A stretch of DNA of 64,000 nt from Micromonospora endolithica (GTDB taxonomy: Bacteria; Actinomycetota; Actinomycetes; Mycobacteriales; Micromonosporaceae). The position numbers and the translations under genes were made by a program. How positions within the stretch are numbered: position 1 is the first letter of the stretch; each line of letters opens with the position of its first letter. Below the pieces are notes generated by a model. The model saw only the letters and a list, made by a program, of their open reading frames with translations. It did not search any database and had not been told where the DNA came from. Where the stretch lies: the NCBI RefSeq assembly GCF_003626595.1, contig NZ_RBAK01000008.1:62001-126000 (forward strand), in the 5' to 3' direction. Below, piece after piece: positions 43,028 to 52,049 of the stretch.

Positions 43028-43834
43028 TCACCAGTCGCCGCCGCCGAAGTCGCCGCCGCCCCCGAAGTCGCCACCGCCGAATCCGCCGCCCCCGAAGTCG
43101 CCACCGCCGAAATCGCCCGCCTGATCGGTCCCGCCGGCGTCGCCGCCGAGGTCGCCCTGGTCGGCGCCGTCCGCACCATCGGTGCCGTCGGCGAAGCCTT
43201 CCTGGTAGCCCTCGCCGTAGCCCGGGTCTCCCCACCCGGGCGAGAAGAGGGCGTCGGCGATCAGCAGGCCGCCGACGACGCCGGCGCCGGCTCCCAGCGC
43301 GGTCTTCCACCAGGGCGTCGAGTACCAGCCGGCCGGAACCGGCCGGCCCTGCATCCGCCCACCCGGGTAGTAGTAGGGCGTGTCCGGGCCGGGTCGCGGG
43401 CCGGCCTTCACGGTCTGTCCCCGCACGTCCACCTGGCGTTCCAGGGTGAGCTGGCCGGCACCCCGGGCCGCGGCCAGCGGCGGCAGCTCCGGGCCGGGGT
43501 CGATGCCGAGCGCCGTCCGGGCCGCCCGGATGTACGAGAGCCCCTCCAACGCGGTCTCCCGGGCCAGCCCGAACTGGTTGACCGTCCGCGCCTGCTCCAA
43601 CTGCGATCCGGCGGCGTTGTACCGCTCACCGGCGTCGGCCAACGCCTGCCGTACCGCCGGCTGGTCGCCGTGCAGGCTCATCACCTGGCCGCCGAGGCGT
43701 TCGTACCACCGCTGCGCCTCCGCGCGCGCGTCACCGAGTTGGTCACCCCGGCGGGCCCTCGACTGCGCGGTGACGATCGCGAACGCGACCACGGCGCCGA
43801 CGGCGAGGATGCCGAGACACAGCAGAGTTCTCAT
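43028..43834 (-). CDS. Membrane protein with Gly-Asp-Phe-rich tail
   Basis: A 268-aa protein with an N-terminal signal anchor (about 3-22), a helical ~120-residue region (RAEAQRWYERLGGQVMSL) likely coiled, a Tyr/Pro/Gly-rich linker (DTPYYYPGGRMQGR), a second hydrophobic helix around 180-205 and a C-terminal repeat FGGGDFGGGGFGGGDFGG-like tail ending DW. Similar tails appear in TPM-domain and other actinobacterial surface proteins, but the fold is not recognised here. Divergent from rmuC with 54 nt between starts. Length of the tail repeat is likely variable. Confidence 0.7.
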   Translation of the reverse strand: MRTLLCLGILAVGAVVAFAIVTAQSRARRGDQLGDARAEAQRWYERLGGQVMSLHGDQPAVRQALADAGERYNAAGSQLEQARTVNQFGLARETALEGLSYIRAARTALGIDPGPELPPLAAARGAGQLTLERQVDVRGQTVKAGPRPGPDTPYYYPGGRMQGRPVPAGWYSTPWWKTALGAGAGVVGGLLIADALFSPGWGDPGYGEGYQEGFADGTDGADGADQGDLGGDAGGTDQAGDFGGGDFGGGGFGGGDFGGGGDFGGGDW

Positions 43835-43888
43835 CCCCGGTACGTACCCACCGTTCGCGGGTCGTACCCGTTTGGCAAGCTCTGCGGC

Positions 43889-45055
43889 ATGAGCTTCTCG
43901 ACGCTGGCCGTGGTGGTCGTCTGCCTCGCCGCGGGCGGCGCGGTCGGCTGGCTCGCCGCCCGGTCCCGGGCGGCGGCGGAGATCGCCCGCCTGGACGCCA
44001 CGCTGCGCGCCACCCGGGAGGGCGAGGGCCGGTTGGAGCAGTCCATGCGCGCGCTCAGCTACGAGGCGACGGCCCAGTCGCAGGAGGCGGTGGCTCGGGC
44101 CGTGGCGCCGCTGCACGACACGCTGCGACGCTACGAGTCTCGGGTCGCCGAGCTGGAGCACGACCGCGTCGACGCGTACGCGGAGCTGCGCGAACAGGTC
44201 CGGGCCATGTCCTCGGTCTCCGGGGAACTGCGCACCGAGACCAAGCAACTGGTGGCCGCGCTGCGGGCGCCGCAGGTGCGGGGCCGGTGGGGCGAGCACC
44301 AGTTGCGCCGCATCGTGGAGGCGGCCGGGATGCTGGAGCACTGCGACTTCTCCGAGCAGGTCACCGCGTCCACGGACCGCCAGATGGTCCGCCCGGACCT
44401 GGTGGTCCGGCTGCACGGCGGCAGGTCGGTGGTGGTGGACGCGAAGGCGCCGTTCGACGCGTACCTCACCGCCATGGAGGCCCGCGACGAGCGGGGCCGG
44501 GACACCCACCTCGACGCGCACGCGCGGCACCTGCGCGCGCACGTGGACGCGCTGGCCGCGAAGTCCTACTGGTCGGCGTTCGACATCAGTCCCGAGTTCG
44601 TGGTGCTGTTCGTGCCGGCCGACCCGTTCCTCGACGTGGCGCTGCAACGCGACCCGACACTGCTGGAGCACGCCTTCGCCCGGGACGTCGTGCTGGCCAC
44701 CCCGGCCACCCTGGTGGCGCTGCTGCGGACCGTCGCCTACTCGTGGCGCCAGGAGGTGCTGGCCCGCAACGCGGCCACCGTGCACTCGGTGGCCAAGGAG
44801 TTGTACGGGCGGCTGTCCACCCTCGGCGACCACGTCGGCAAGCTCGGCGCGTCGCTGGGCGGGGCGGTGACCGCGTACAACCGGGCGGTGGGGTCGCTGG
44901 AGGCGCGGGTGCTGGTCAGCGCCCGCAAGCTCGCCGAGCTGGGGGTCTCCGACCAGGAGTTGGCGACCCCCGCCCAGGTCGAGCTGGCGCCCCGCCAACC
45001 GCAGGCCCCGGAGCTGCTGGAATCCCCCGCGGAGGAGACCTCCCCACCGTCGTGA
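43889..45055 (+). CDS. rmuC: DNA recombination protein RmuC
   Basis: A 388-aa membrane-anchored protein that limits inversions between repeats. One N-terminal helix (FSTLAVVVVCLAAGGAVGWL) is followed by a coiled coil about 30-110 and the RmuC nuclease-like domain (RGRWGEHQLRRIVEAAGM, VVDAKAPFDAY, FVVLFVPADPFLDVAL). Length fits the actinobacterial form. The ATG at 43889 follows CTGCGGC with no ribosome site, so a leaderless start is possible. Confidence 0.88.
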   Translation: MSFSTLAVVVVCLAAGGAVGWLAARSRAAAEIARLDATLRATREGEGRLEQSMRALSYEATAQSQEAVARAVAPLHDTLRRYESRVAELEHDRVDAYAELREQVRAMSSVSGELRTETKQLVAALRAPQVRGRWGEHQLRRIVEAAGMLEHCDFSEQVTASTDRQMVRPDLVVRLHGGRSVVVDAKAPFDAYLTAMEARDERGRDTHLDAHARHLRAHVDALAAKSYWSAFDISPEFVVLFVPADPFLDVALQRDPTLLEHAFARDVVLATPATLVALLRTVAYSWRQEVLARNAATVHSVAKELYGRLSTLGDHVGKLGASLGGAVTAYNRAVGSLEARVLVSARKLAELGVSDQELATPAQVELAPRQPQAPELLESPAEETSPPS

Positions 45056-45057
45056 GT

Positions 45058-45069
45058 GGAAGCGCTTCC
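45058..45069. promoter_or_regulatory. LacI-type operator palindrome GGAAGCGCTTCC
   Basis: A perfect 12-bp palindrome, GGAAGCGCTTCC, lies 160 nt upstream of the secreted S8 protease and 3 nt past the rmuC stop. LacI-family catabolite operators in actinobacteria have the form TGGGAGCGCTCCCA or a close variant, so this is a plausible sugar-response site. A second dyad GTGACA...TGTCAC follows within the next 60 bases. Binding protein unknown. Confidence 0.5.
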
Positions 45070-45228
45070 GCGGTCCACATAGCGGAATCGCTGTGACAAT
45101 GTGCGACCGCTCATGTCACGAGATGGTCACAACGAACTCGCCGGTAGTGACAGCGCCCGTCGATACCACGAAGGATCCCTCACGCGCGCCCTGAATATGA
45201 GGGCACTGTTCTCTGGAGGAAAGAGAAC

Positions 45229-48200
45229 GTGAGCAAACCCCGAAACCTGAGCCGGCGTACCTCCGCCGCGCTCTTCGCGTCGGTCATGGCGGCGAGCGCC
45301 GTGACCGTCGCGGGCGGTGCCGCTTCCGCGAGCGCCGCGCCCTCTGGACCCGACGCCGCGCCGGCCACCCCGGTCGAGGCGCTCGGATCGCACGACGCCA
45401 AGCTGCTCGCCGAGGCGGAGGCCAGGAAGGCCCCCACCGTCACCCTGATCGTCGCCACCGACAAGGGTGAGGCCAAGGACGTCGCCGAGGACCTGAAGGG
45501 TCTCGGCGGCGCGGTCAGCGAGCGGTACGACACGATCGGCTACGTGCTGGCCAAGGTGCCCACCGACAAGGTGGTCAAGGCGGCCACCCTGCCCGGCGTC
45601 GCCGCGGTGGACCTGGACGAGAAGATCCAGCTCCCCGATCCCAAGCCGGAAGCCGCGTCCAACGGGCGGAAGGCGGCGAAGCAGGCAACCACCCTCGCCG
45701 GGCCGGGCGACTCGACCCGCGCCGCCAACCCCTACATGCCGACCAACGAGACCGGTGCCGTTCGCTTCGTCGAGCAGCACCCGGCGTGGGACGGCCGGGG
45801 TGTCACCATCGGCATCATGGACTCCGGTGTGGACCTGATGCACCCGGCGTTGCAGAAGACCACGACCGGTGAGCGCAAGATCGTCGACTGGGTCACCGCC
45901 ACCGACCCGCTCGAGGACGGCACCTGGCTGCGGATGAACACCGCCGTCACGGGCCCGTCCTTCAGCACCGAAGCGGGCACCTGGACCTCCCCGGCTGGCA
46001 CGTTCCGCCTCGGGCTGTTCGCCGAGTCGATCACCCGCAACAGCGAGCCCGGCGGTGACGTCAACCGCGACGGCGACATCACCGACGTGTTCGGGGTGCT
46101 CTACAACCCGGTGACCAACGACATCTGGGTGGACACCGACCAGGACAAGGACTTCACCGACGAGGCCGTGATGCGGCCGTACAAGGAGAAGTTCGACATC
46201 GGCTTCTTCGGCACCGACAACCCGGCGACGGCGATCGCCGAGCGGATGTCGTTCGTGGTCGAGTACCGCAAGAACGTCGACACGCGTCCGATCGGCGAAC
46301 CGGGCACGTCCGACTACGTCAACATCGGCATCGTGGAGAGCGCGCACGGCTCGCACGTCGCCGGCATCACCGCCGCCAACGACATGCTGGGCAACGACGC
46401 CTTCGACGGCGCCGCACCGGGCGCGAAGCTCGTCTCCGCCCGCGCCTGCTCGTGGGGCGGCGGCTGCACCTACGCCGCCCTCACCACCGGCATGGCCGAC
46501 CTGGTGATCAACCGGGGCGTGAGCGTCATCAACATGTCGATCGGCGGCCTGCCGGCGCTGAACGACGGCAACAACGCCCGCGCCGAGCTGTACAACAACC
46601 TGATCAACACCTACGGCGTGCAGATGTTCATCTCGGCCGGCAACTCCGGTCCGGGTGTGAACACCATCGGCGACCCGTCCGCGTCGGCCGACGTGGTCAG
46701 CGTCGCGGCGAGCGTCAGCAAGGACACCTGGCTGGCCAACTACGGCTCCGTGGTGAAGAAGAAGAACGCGCTGTTCAACTTCTCCTCGCGCGGTCCCCGT
46801 GAGGACGGTGGCGCCAAGCCGAACATCGCCGCTCCGGGTTCGGCCATCTCCACCACCCCGACCTGGCAGGCCGGTGGCCCGGTCCCCGAGGCCGGCTACG
46901 CCCTCCCGCCGGGCTACGGCATGTTCAACGGCACGTCGATGGCCTCCCCGCAGGCCGCCGGCGCCGCCGCACTGCTCCTGTCGGCCGCCAAGGCGACCGA
47001 CCGGGGCGTCACGCCGGCCGCGCTGCGCCGGGCGATCTACTCGTCGGCCAAGCCGATCAAGGACGTCCCGACGTACGGCCAGGGCTACGGCATGTTCAAC
47101 GTGCCGGGCGCCTGGAAGCTGCTGCGCACGGACCTGACCACCCGGTCGTACACCTCCGAGGCGGCGGTCTGCACCGTCCTGTCGGAGCAGCTGGCCACCC
47201 CGAACCGGGGCACCGGCGTCTACAACCGCTGTGGTTCCGCCGACGGCGGCCACAAGGTCAACCAGGCGAAGACCTACCAGGTCAAGCTGACCCGCACCAG
47301 CGGCCCGACCGGCACCGTCCGGCACAACGTCGGTCTGCGCGGCAACGACGGCACGTTCTCCGCGCCGAAGACCGTCGCGCTGCCGCTGAACCGGACCGTC
47401 ACGATCAACGTCACCGCCAGGCCCCGGACCATCGGTGCGCACGGCACGATCGTGACGATCGACGACCCGGCGACCGGGATGATCGACTTCGAGGTGTCCG
47501 CCGTCGTGGTCGCCTCGAACGACGTCAAGAAGCCGACCTTCGCCTTCTCGGCCGAGGGCTCGGTGGACCGCAACAGCACCACGTCGCACTTCGTGACGGT
47601 GCCCCCGGGCACCGGTGCGCTGCAGGTGAACCTCGCCGGCATCGCCACCGGGTCGCAGACCCGGTTCATCGCCTTCAACCCGTACGGCGTTCCGGTGGAG
47701 AGCACGTCCAGCCTGGCGTGCTACACCAACTTCTCGGACGCCAACGCCTGCAAGCCGCAGGAGCGGGACTACCAGAACCCGATCCCGGGTGTCTGGGAGA
47801 TCGAGGTCGAGTCGCGCCGCACCTCGCCGTCGCTGAACAACCCGTACCAGCTCACGGCTCGGGTGCAGGGCGTCGCGGTCGAGCCGGCCGTGGTCGAGCT
47901 GCCGGCGGTCGACGCCGGTGAGCCGACCCCGGTGACCTGGAACCTGACCAACACCTTCGGTCCGGTCGCGGTGACCGGCCAGGGCGGTCCGCTCTCCAGC
48001 GTCCGCGACGAGCGGCCGACCATCGCCGAGCTGGCCACCCAGGAATACACCGTCGAGGTGCCGGCGGGCGCTTCGCGGTTCACCGCTCGGATCGGCAACC
48101 CGGCCAACGCCAGCGCCGACCTGGACCTGTACGTCTTCCGGGGGACCACCCTGGTCGGGCAGCAGGCCGACGGTGACTCCGAGGAGGCGGTGACCCTCGC

Positions 48201-48495
48201 CAACCCGACGCCCGGCACCTACCGGGTGGTCGTCGAGGGCTACGCGGTGGACGGTGCCGGCGGCAGCACGGCGTACGACTACCGGGACTCGTTCTCGGCG
48301 GCCGCGCTGGGTAGCCTGTCGGCCCCGAGCACCCCGCTCACCCTGGCCAACGGCGCCACCGCCACCCTCACCGGTGCGGTGACCGCCCTGTCCACCCCGG
48401 CCGCCGGCCGGGAGCTGTACGGCGAGCTCGCCGTGGTGACCACGGAGGGCGCGATCGTCGGTCGCGGTGCCGTCTCCGTCGGCGCCGTCAACTGA
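45229..48495 (+). CDS. Secreted S8 family serine protease, TPP II-like spacing
   Basis: A 1088-aa exported subtilase. Signal peptide about 1-36 ends in ASASAAP, then a prodomain-like region to ~150. Catalytic residues are D198 (IMDSGVD), H373 (AHGSHVAGI) and S570 (NGTSMASPQAAG). The D-H gap of 175 residues is much larger than in ordinary subtilisins and resembles tripeptidyl-peptidase II. An Asn-containing oxyanion site follows H (SAGNSGPG). The C-terminal ~450 residues are beta-rich with pre-peptidase-type domains (DLDLYVFRGTTLVG). Ribosome site GGAGGAAAG. It presumably degrades external proteins or peptides. Confidence 0.88.
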   Translation: MSKPRNLSRRTSAALFASVMAASAVTVAGGAASASAAPSGPDAAPATPVEALGSHDAKLLAEAEARKAPTVTLIVATDKGEAKDVAEDLKGLGGAVSERYDTIGYVLAKVPTDKVVKAATLPGVAAVDLDEKIQLPDPKPEAASNGRKAAKQATTLAGPGDSTRAANPYMPTNETGAVRFVEQHPAWDGRGVTIGIMDSGVDLMHPALQKTTTGERKIVDWVTATDPLEDGTWLRMNTAVTGPSFSTEAGTWTSPAGTFRLGLFAESITRNSEPGGDVNRDGDITDVFGVLYNPVTNDIWVDTDQDKDFTDEAVMRPYKEKFDIGFFGTDNPATAIAERMSFVVEYRKNVDTRPIGEPGTSDYVNIGIVESAHGSHVAGITAANDMLGNDAFDGAAPGAKLVSARACSWGGGCTYAALTTGMADLVINRGVSVINMSIGGLPALNDGNNARAELYNNLINTYGVQMFISAGNSGPGVNTIGDPSASADVVSVAASVSKDTWLANYGSVVKKKNALFNFSSRGPREDGGAKPNIAAPGSAISTTPTWQAGGPVPEAGYALPPGYGMFNGTSMASPQAAGAAALLLSAAKATDRGVTPAALRRAIYSSAKPIKDVPTYGQGYGMFNVPGAWKLLRTDLTTRSYTSEAAVCTVLSEQLATPNRGTGVYNRCGSADGGHKVNQAKTYQVKLTRTSGPTGTVRHNVGLRGNDGTFSAPKTVALPLNRTVTINVTARPRTIGAHGTIVTIDDPATGMIDFEVSAVVVASNDVKKPTFAFSAEGSVDRNSTTSHFVTVPPGTGALQVNLAGIATGSQTRFIAFNPYGVPVESTSSLACYTNFSDANACKPQERDYQNPIPGVWEIEVESRRTSPSLNNPYQLTARVQGVAVEPAVVELPAVDAGEPTPVTWNLTNTFGPVAVTGQGGPLSSVRDERPTIAELATQEYTVEVPAGASRFTARIGNPANASADLDLYVFRGTTLVGQQADGDSEEAVTLANPTPGTYRVVVEGYAVDGAGGSTAYDYRDSFSAAALGSLSAPSTPLTLANGATATLTGAVTALSTPAAGRELYGELAVVTTEGAIVGRGAVSVGAVN

Positions 48496-48513
48496 TCCGT
48501 CCGTAACACCGCT

Positions 48514-48547
48514 GGAGCCCGTCCCCGAACCTTCGGGGGCGGGCTCC
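48514..48547 (+). terminator. Strong hairpin after the S8 protease
   Basis: GGAGCCCG-T-CCCCGAA, loop CC, TTCGGGG-GCGGGCTCC. It starts 18 nt past the stop codon and is the strongest simple stem in its surroundings. Confidence 0.85.
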
Positions 48548-48652
48548 CGCGCGTCACGGTGCGGATCGTCCGGTGCGGGACGAGCGGCTCACCGGTCGGT
48601 TGGGCGAGCCGGGGTCCGGCACGGCGGTGTCGGCCGGCCGGACCGACCGCGC

Positions 48653-49117
48653 TCAGGACCGGCGGGCGTTCTCCACCACGAACGGGGTGCCCTGCTGGCA
48701 GGTGCTCATCACGTCGGGCTGCACCTGGCCGGTGACGGTGACCCGCGCGCCCGGCCGCAGCACGTCGCGGGGGCCCCCGATCAGCAGGAACCCGTCGAGG
48801 AGCAGGCAGTTCGGCTCGACGCCGGTGGCGATCGTGCCGGTGAGCTCGGTGCCACCGACCGGCGGGGGCAGGGTCGGCTTGCCCGGCTTCCCGGTGGGCA
48901 GCGGTGGCAGGCTCGGCGGCGGCGGGGTGGGGGCGGCCGTCGGCGGGGTGGGGCCGGCGGTCGGCGGGACGCTCGGGTCGGGCGTGGGCTGGCTGGTCAC
49001 CGGCAGGTCTCCCGTGGGGGTGGAGGTGGGGGTGCCGTCGCCGCCGCCCTGGCCGCCACAGGCACCGAGCGCCATGCAGACGGCCAGCGCGGGGACGGCG
49101 AGCCGAAGGTTCCTCAT
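48653..49117 (-). CDS. Small Pro-rich lipoprotein
   Basis: A 154-aa protein with lipobox ALGAC and Cys at residue 20, a Thr/Pro/Ser-rich stalk (about 28-95) and a compact ~60-residue end domain with two Cys (PNCLLLDG, MSTCQQGT). The tail is like a small OB-like or cysteine-bridged module, but I do not recognise it. It is monocistronic and convergent with the S8 protease. Confidence 0.72.
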   Translation of the reverse strand: MRNLRLAVPALAVCMALGACGGQGGGDGTPTSTPTGDLPVTSQPTPDPSVPPTAGPTPPTAAPTPPPPSLPPLPTGKPGKPTLPPPVGGTELTGTIATGVEPNCLLLDGFLLIGGPRDVLRPGARVTVTGQVQPDVMSTCQQGTPFVVENARRS

Positions 49118-49157
49118 GCCGGATCTGACGTACGCAGGGCGCGGTTCGTTCCCATCC

Positions 49158-50144
49158 TCAGCCGCGCGCCGCGGCGGCCTTCATGTCCCGCTTCAGCTCC
49201 TGCGGCAGCGAGAAGGTGAGCCGCTCGTTCGCGGTCACCACCTCGTCCACGTCGGTGAAGCCGCGCGCGGCCAGGTAGGCCAGGACGTCCTGGACCAGCT
49301 CGTCCGGGACGCTCGCGCCGGAGGTCAGGCCGACCGTGGTGGCCCCCGCCAGCCACGCCTCGTCGATCTCGTGGGCGAAGTCGACGAGGTGGCCGGCGCG
49401 GGCACCCGCGTCCAGGGCGACCTCGACCAGCCGCACCGAGTTCGAGGAGTTGCGCGAGCCGACCACGATCACCACGTCGCAGTCCGGCGCGATCTCCTTG
49501 ACCACGTGCTGCCGGTTGGAGGTGGCGTAGCAGATGTCGTCGCTGGGCGGCGACTGGAGCATCGGCAGGCGCTTCTTCAGCCGGGCCACCGTCTCCAGCG
49601 TCTCGTCGACCGACAGGGTGGTCTGGGACAGCCAGACGACCTTGTTCGGGTCGCGGACGGTGATCCGGTCGGCGTCCTCCGGGCCGTCGACCAGCTGGAT
49701 GTGCTCCGGGGCCTCGCCGGCGGTGCCGATGACCTCCTCGTGCCCCTCGTGACCGATCAGCAGGATGTCGTAGTCCTCGGCGGCGAACCGCTTCGCCTCC
49801 TGGTGCACCTTCGTCACCAGCGGGCAGGTCGCGTCGATCGCCTTCAGCGAGCGCTGCCTGGCCTGCTCGTAGACCTCGGGGGCGACGCCGTGCGCGGAGA
49901 AGATGACGGTGGCCCCCTCGGGCACCTCCTCGTTCTCCTCGACGAAGACGGCTCCCTGCGCCTCCAGCGTCCGCACCACGTGCTTGTTGTGCACGATCTC
50001 CTTGCGTACGTAGATCGGAGCGCCGTAGAGCTTGAGTGCCTCCTCGACGGTCTGCACCGCGCGGTCGACGCCCGCGCAGTAGCCGCGGGGCTTTGCCAGG
50101 AGCACGCGCTTGCCGGTCCGGGGGGTCGCCTCAGCCTCAGTCAC
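49158..50144 (-). CDS. ispH: 4-hydroxy-3-methylbut-2-enyl diphosphate reductase
   Basis: A 328-aa Fe-S enzyme of the MEP isoprenoid pathway, releasing IPP and DMAPP. Cluster ligands are C23 (GYCAGV), a middle Cys in ATCPLVTKVH and a third in DICYATSNRQ. The HGVAPE and GHEGHEEV segments carry the active-site His and Glu. TACGAT lies six bases before the GTG start at 50144, which suggests a leaderless message. Divergent from xseA with 99 nt between the starts, as in M. tuberculosis. Confidence 0.95.
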   Translation of the reverse strand: MTEAEATPRTGKRVLLAKPRGYCAGVDRAVQTVEEALKLYGAPIYVRKEIVHNKHVVRTLEAQGAVFVEENEEVPEGATVIFSAHGVAPEVYEQARQRSLKAIDATCPLVTKVHQEAKRFAAEDYDILLIGHEGHEEVIGTAGEAPEHIQLVDGPEDADRITVRDPNKVVWLSQTTLSVDETLETVARLKKRLPMLQSPPSDDICYATSNRQHVVKEIAPDCDVVIVVGSRNSSNSVRLVEVALDAGARAGHLVDFAHEIDEAWLAGATTVGLTSGASVPDELVQDVLAYLAARGFTDVDEVVTANERLTFSLPQELKRDMKAAAARG

Positions 50145-50156
50145 CCGTCCATCGTA
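50145..50156 (-). promoter_or_regulatory. -10 box TACGAT, leaderless ispH start
   Basis: TACGAT (complement of 50151-50156) is six bases before the GTG at 50144. No ribosome site. Confidence 0.5.
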
Positions 50157-50231
50157 CGTGCCGGCCCCGTACCGGGCAGCGGCCGCGACCCCCGCCACAG
50201 CGCGGACGGGCACCTGACCGGGGACTGGCCG

Positions 50232-50243
50232 TAGGGTGACCGG
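50232..50243 (+). promoter_or_regulatory. -10 box TAGGGT, leaderless xseA start
   Basis: TAGGGT at 50232-50237 is six bases before the GTG at 50244. It has the same -10 sequence and spacing as at ppx and almost the same as at DUF885. Confidence 0.55.
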
Positions 50244-51464
50244 GTGAGTTCGGCAGAGGTTCCACGCAGCAGTTCGGACGAGCCCTGGCCGGTCCGAGTG
50301 GTCAGCCAGAAGGTCGGTGCCTGGATCGCCAAGCTCGGCTGGGTCTGGGTGGACGGGCAGGTGGCGCAGATCAGCCGGCGTCCCGGCGCGAGCACCGTGT
50401 TCCTGACCCTGCGGGACCCGTCGGCCGACCTCAGCCTGACCGTCACCACCAACCGGGACGTCCTCGACGCCGGCGCCCCGGAGTTGCGCGAGGGCGCCCG
50501 GGTGGTGCTGCACGCCAAGCCGGAGTTCTACGCCGCCCGGGGCACGCTCAGCCTGCGTGCCGACGAGATCCGCCAGGTAGGGCTGGGTGAGCTGCTGGCC
50601 CGGCTGGAGAAGCTGAAGAAGCTGCTGGCCGCCGAGGGCCTCTTCGACCGGGCCCGCAAGCGCCGCCCGCCGTTCCTGCCGGGGCGGATCGGCCTGATCA
50701 CCGGGCGTGCCTCGGCCGCGGAACGGGACGTGCTCACCAACGCCCGGCGACGCTGGCCGGCGGTGGAGTTCCGCACGGTCAACGTGGCGGTGCAGGGGCC
50801 GGGTGCGGTACCGCAGATCATGGACGCGCTCAAGGTGCTGGACGCCGACCCGAGCATCGACGTGATCATCATCGCCCGCGGCGGCGGAGGCATCGAGGAC
50901 CTGCTGCCCTTCTCCGACGAGGCGCTGTGCCGGGCGGTCTTCGCCTGTCGTACGCCGGTGGTCAGCGCGATCGGCCACGAGACCGACACGCCGCTGCTGG
51001 ACTACGTCGCCGACGTCCGCGCGTCCACCCCCACCGACGCGGCCAAGCGCGTCGTCCCGGACCTCACCGAGGAGGTACGCCTCATCCGGCAGGCCCGCTC
51101 CCGCCTGGAGCGCGCGGTCGGCAACCTGGTGGACCGGGAGTCGCACCGCCTCGACCTGCTCCGCTCCCGCCCGGTGCTGGCCCGCCCCCAGGTGATGGTC
51201 GACCAGCGGGAGACCGACCTGGCCGCGTTGCGCCGCCGGGCGGACCGCTGCCTGGACCACCGCCTCGCGGCCGGCCACGAGGACCTGCGACACACCCTCG
51301 CCCGGCTCCGCGCGCTCTCCCCCGCCGCCACCCTCGACCGCGGGTACGCGATCGTGCAACGCGCCGACGGCCACGTGGTCCGCGCGGCGTCCGAGGTCGG
51401 CAAGGGCGACCCCCTGCGGGTACGCCTCGCCGACGGCGAGTTGGCCGCCACCGTCGACCGCTGA
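50244..51464 (+). CDS. xseA: Exodeoxyribonuclease VII large subunit
   Basis: A 406-aa nuclease subunit. An N-terminal OB-fold (about 30-120) with VWVDGQVAQISRRPG binds single-stranded DNA. The catalytic core holds GRIGLITGRASAAERD and VDVIIIARGGGGIEDLLPF, with the conserved G-R-G-G-G, then DTPLLDYVADVRASTPT. The C-terminal coiled coil (IRQARSRLERAVGNL) leads to LDRGYAIVQ. Works with the small subunit encoded 217 nt downstream. Complete and intact. Confidence 0.94.
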   Translation: MSSAEVPRSSSDEPWPVRVVSQKVGAWIAKLGWVWVDGQVAQISRRPGASTVFLTLRDPSADLSLTVTTNRDVLDAGAPELREGARVVLHAKPEFYAARGTLSLRADEIRQVGLGELLARLEKLKKLLAAEGLFDRARKRRPPFLPGRIGLITGRASAAERDVLTNARRRWPAVEFRTVNVAVQGPGAVPQIMDALKVLDADPSIDVIIIARGGGGIEDLLPFSDEALCRAVFACRTPVVSAIGHETDTPLLDYVADVRASTPTDAAKRVVPDLTEEVRLIRQARSRLERAVGNLVDRESHRLDLLRSRPVLARPQVMVDQRETDLAALRRRADRCLDHRLAAGHEDLRHTLARLRALSPAATLDRGYAIVQRADGHVVRAASEVGKGDPLRVRLADGELAATVDR

Positions 51465-51504
51465 GCGGGCGCCGACCGCTCCCCGCCCTGCCCCTGCGCA
51501 AGCC

Positions 51505-51585
51505 GCATGATCGCGCTCTAACCCTGATGTAGTGGCATCCGAGCCGCAGGAATGCCACTACATCCGCGATCGAGCGCGATCATGC
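51505..51585. repeat. Inverted repeat, GATCGCGCTC/GTAGTGGC family, copy 2
   Basis: 34-nt arms at 51505-51538 and 51552-51585 with a short loop. Each arm has GCATGATCGCGCTC and GATGTAGTGGCAT, with about six mismatched bases between. Lies between xseA and xseB. The following 70 bases are a GC-rich tandem tract (GCGGCGAGCG words), as at copy 1. Confidence 0.75.
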
Positions 51586-51660
51586 GGCGAGCGCGGGGCG
51601 ACGCGGCGAGCGCGGCGACGCGGCGAGCGGCGGTGCGGCGCGGGGGCGGGCGCGTCGGCC
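51586..51660. repeat. GC-rich degenerate tandem tract beside the inverted repeat
   Basis: Overlapping GCGGCGAGCGCGGCGAC words repeated about three times. No ORF of interest. The pairing of an inverted repeat with such a tract is the same as at 4484-4662. Confidence 0.5.
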
Positions 51661-51681
51661 CGGTGTGGTGGGATGTGGGCG

Positions 51682-51894
51682 ATGACTGACGAGACGAAGG
51701 ACCAGCGGCCCAGCTACGAGCAGGCCCGCGCCGAGTTGGCCTCGGTGGTGGAGCGGCTGGAGGCCGGCGGGACGACGCTGGAGGAGTCGCTGGCGCTCTG
51801 GGAGCGCGGCGAGAAACTGGCCGAGATCTGCCAGGAGTGGCTGGACGGCGCCCGAGCCCGGATCGACGCGGCCCGCCAGGACAGCCCCACCTGA
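51682..51894 (+). CDS. xseB: Exodeoxyribonuclease VII small subunit
   Basis: A 70-aa helical protein with the XseB signature YEQARAELASVVERLEAGG followed by LEESLALWERGEKLAEICQ. Small subunits form the extended helical partner of XseA. I use the ATG at 51682; an in-frame ATG three codons earlier is possible. Separated from xseA by an inverted repeat and a GC tract. Confidence 0.92.
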   Translation: MTDETKDQRPSYEQARAELASVVERLEAGGTTLEESLALWERGEKLAEICQEWLDGARARIDAARQDSPT

Positions 51895-51933
51895 ACCCAG
51901 CCCCCCACCCGCGGACCCGCCTCGACGGACCCC

Positions 51934-51992
51934 GCAGTTTCGGGAAGACAGTGGCCATCCCGACGAGAATGGCCACTGTTTTGTGAAACTGC
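51934..51992. repeat. Long inverted repeat between convergent genes
   Basis: Left arm GCAGTTTC...GACAGTGGCCAT and right arm ATGGCCACTGTTTTGTGAAACTGC are reverse complements apart from a few bases in the middle. Each is ~24-25 nt with an 11-nt loop. It sits between xseB and the reverse lipoprotein gene, 40 nt after the former. It could be a bidirectional terminator or another palindromic repeat family. Confidence 0.7.
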
Positions 51993-52009
51993 GCGCGCAG
52001 ACGCGGAGC

Positions 52010-52036
52010 GGTGGGGCGGCCGGAGGCCGCCCCACC
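52010..52036 (-). terminator. Hairpin after the first LppX-like gene
   Basis: GGTGGGGCGGCC, loop GGA, GGCCGCCCCACC: a perfect 12-bp stem 13 nt past the stop of the reverse lipoprotein gene. No T tract. Confidence 0.75.
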
Positions 52037-52049
52037 CGCGCCGGTCGGG

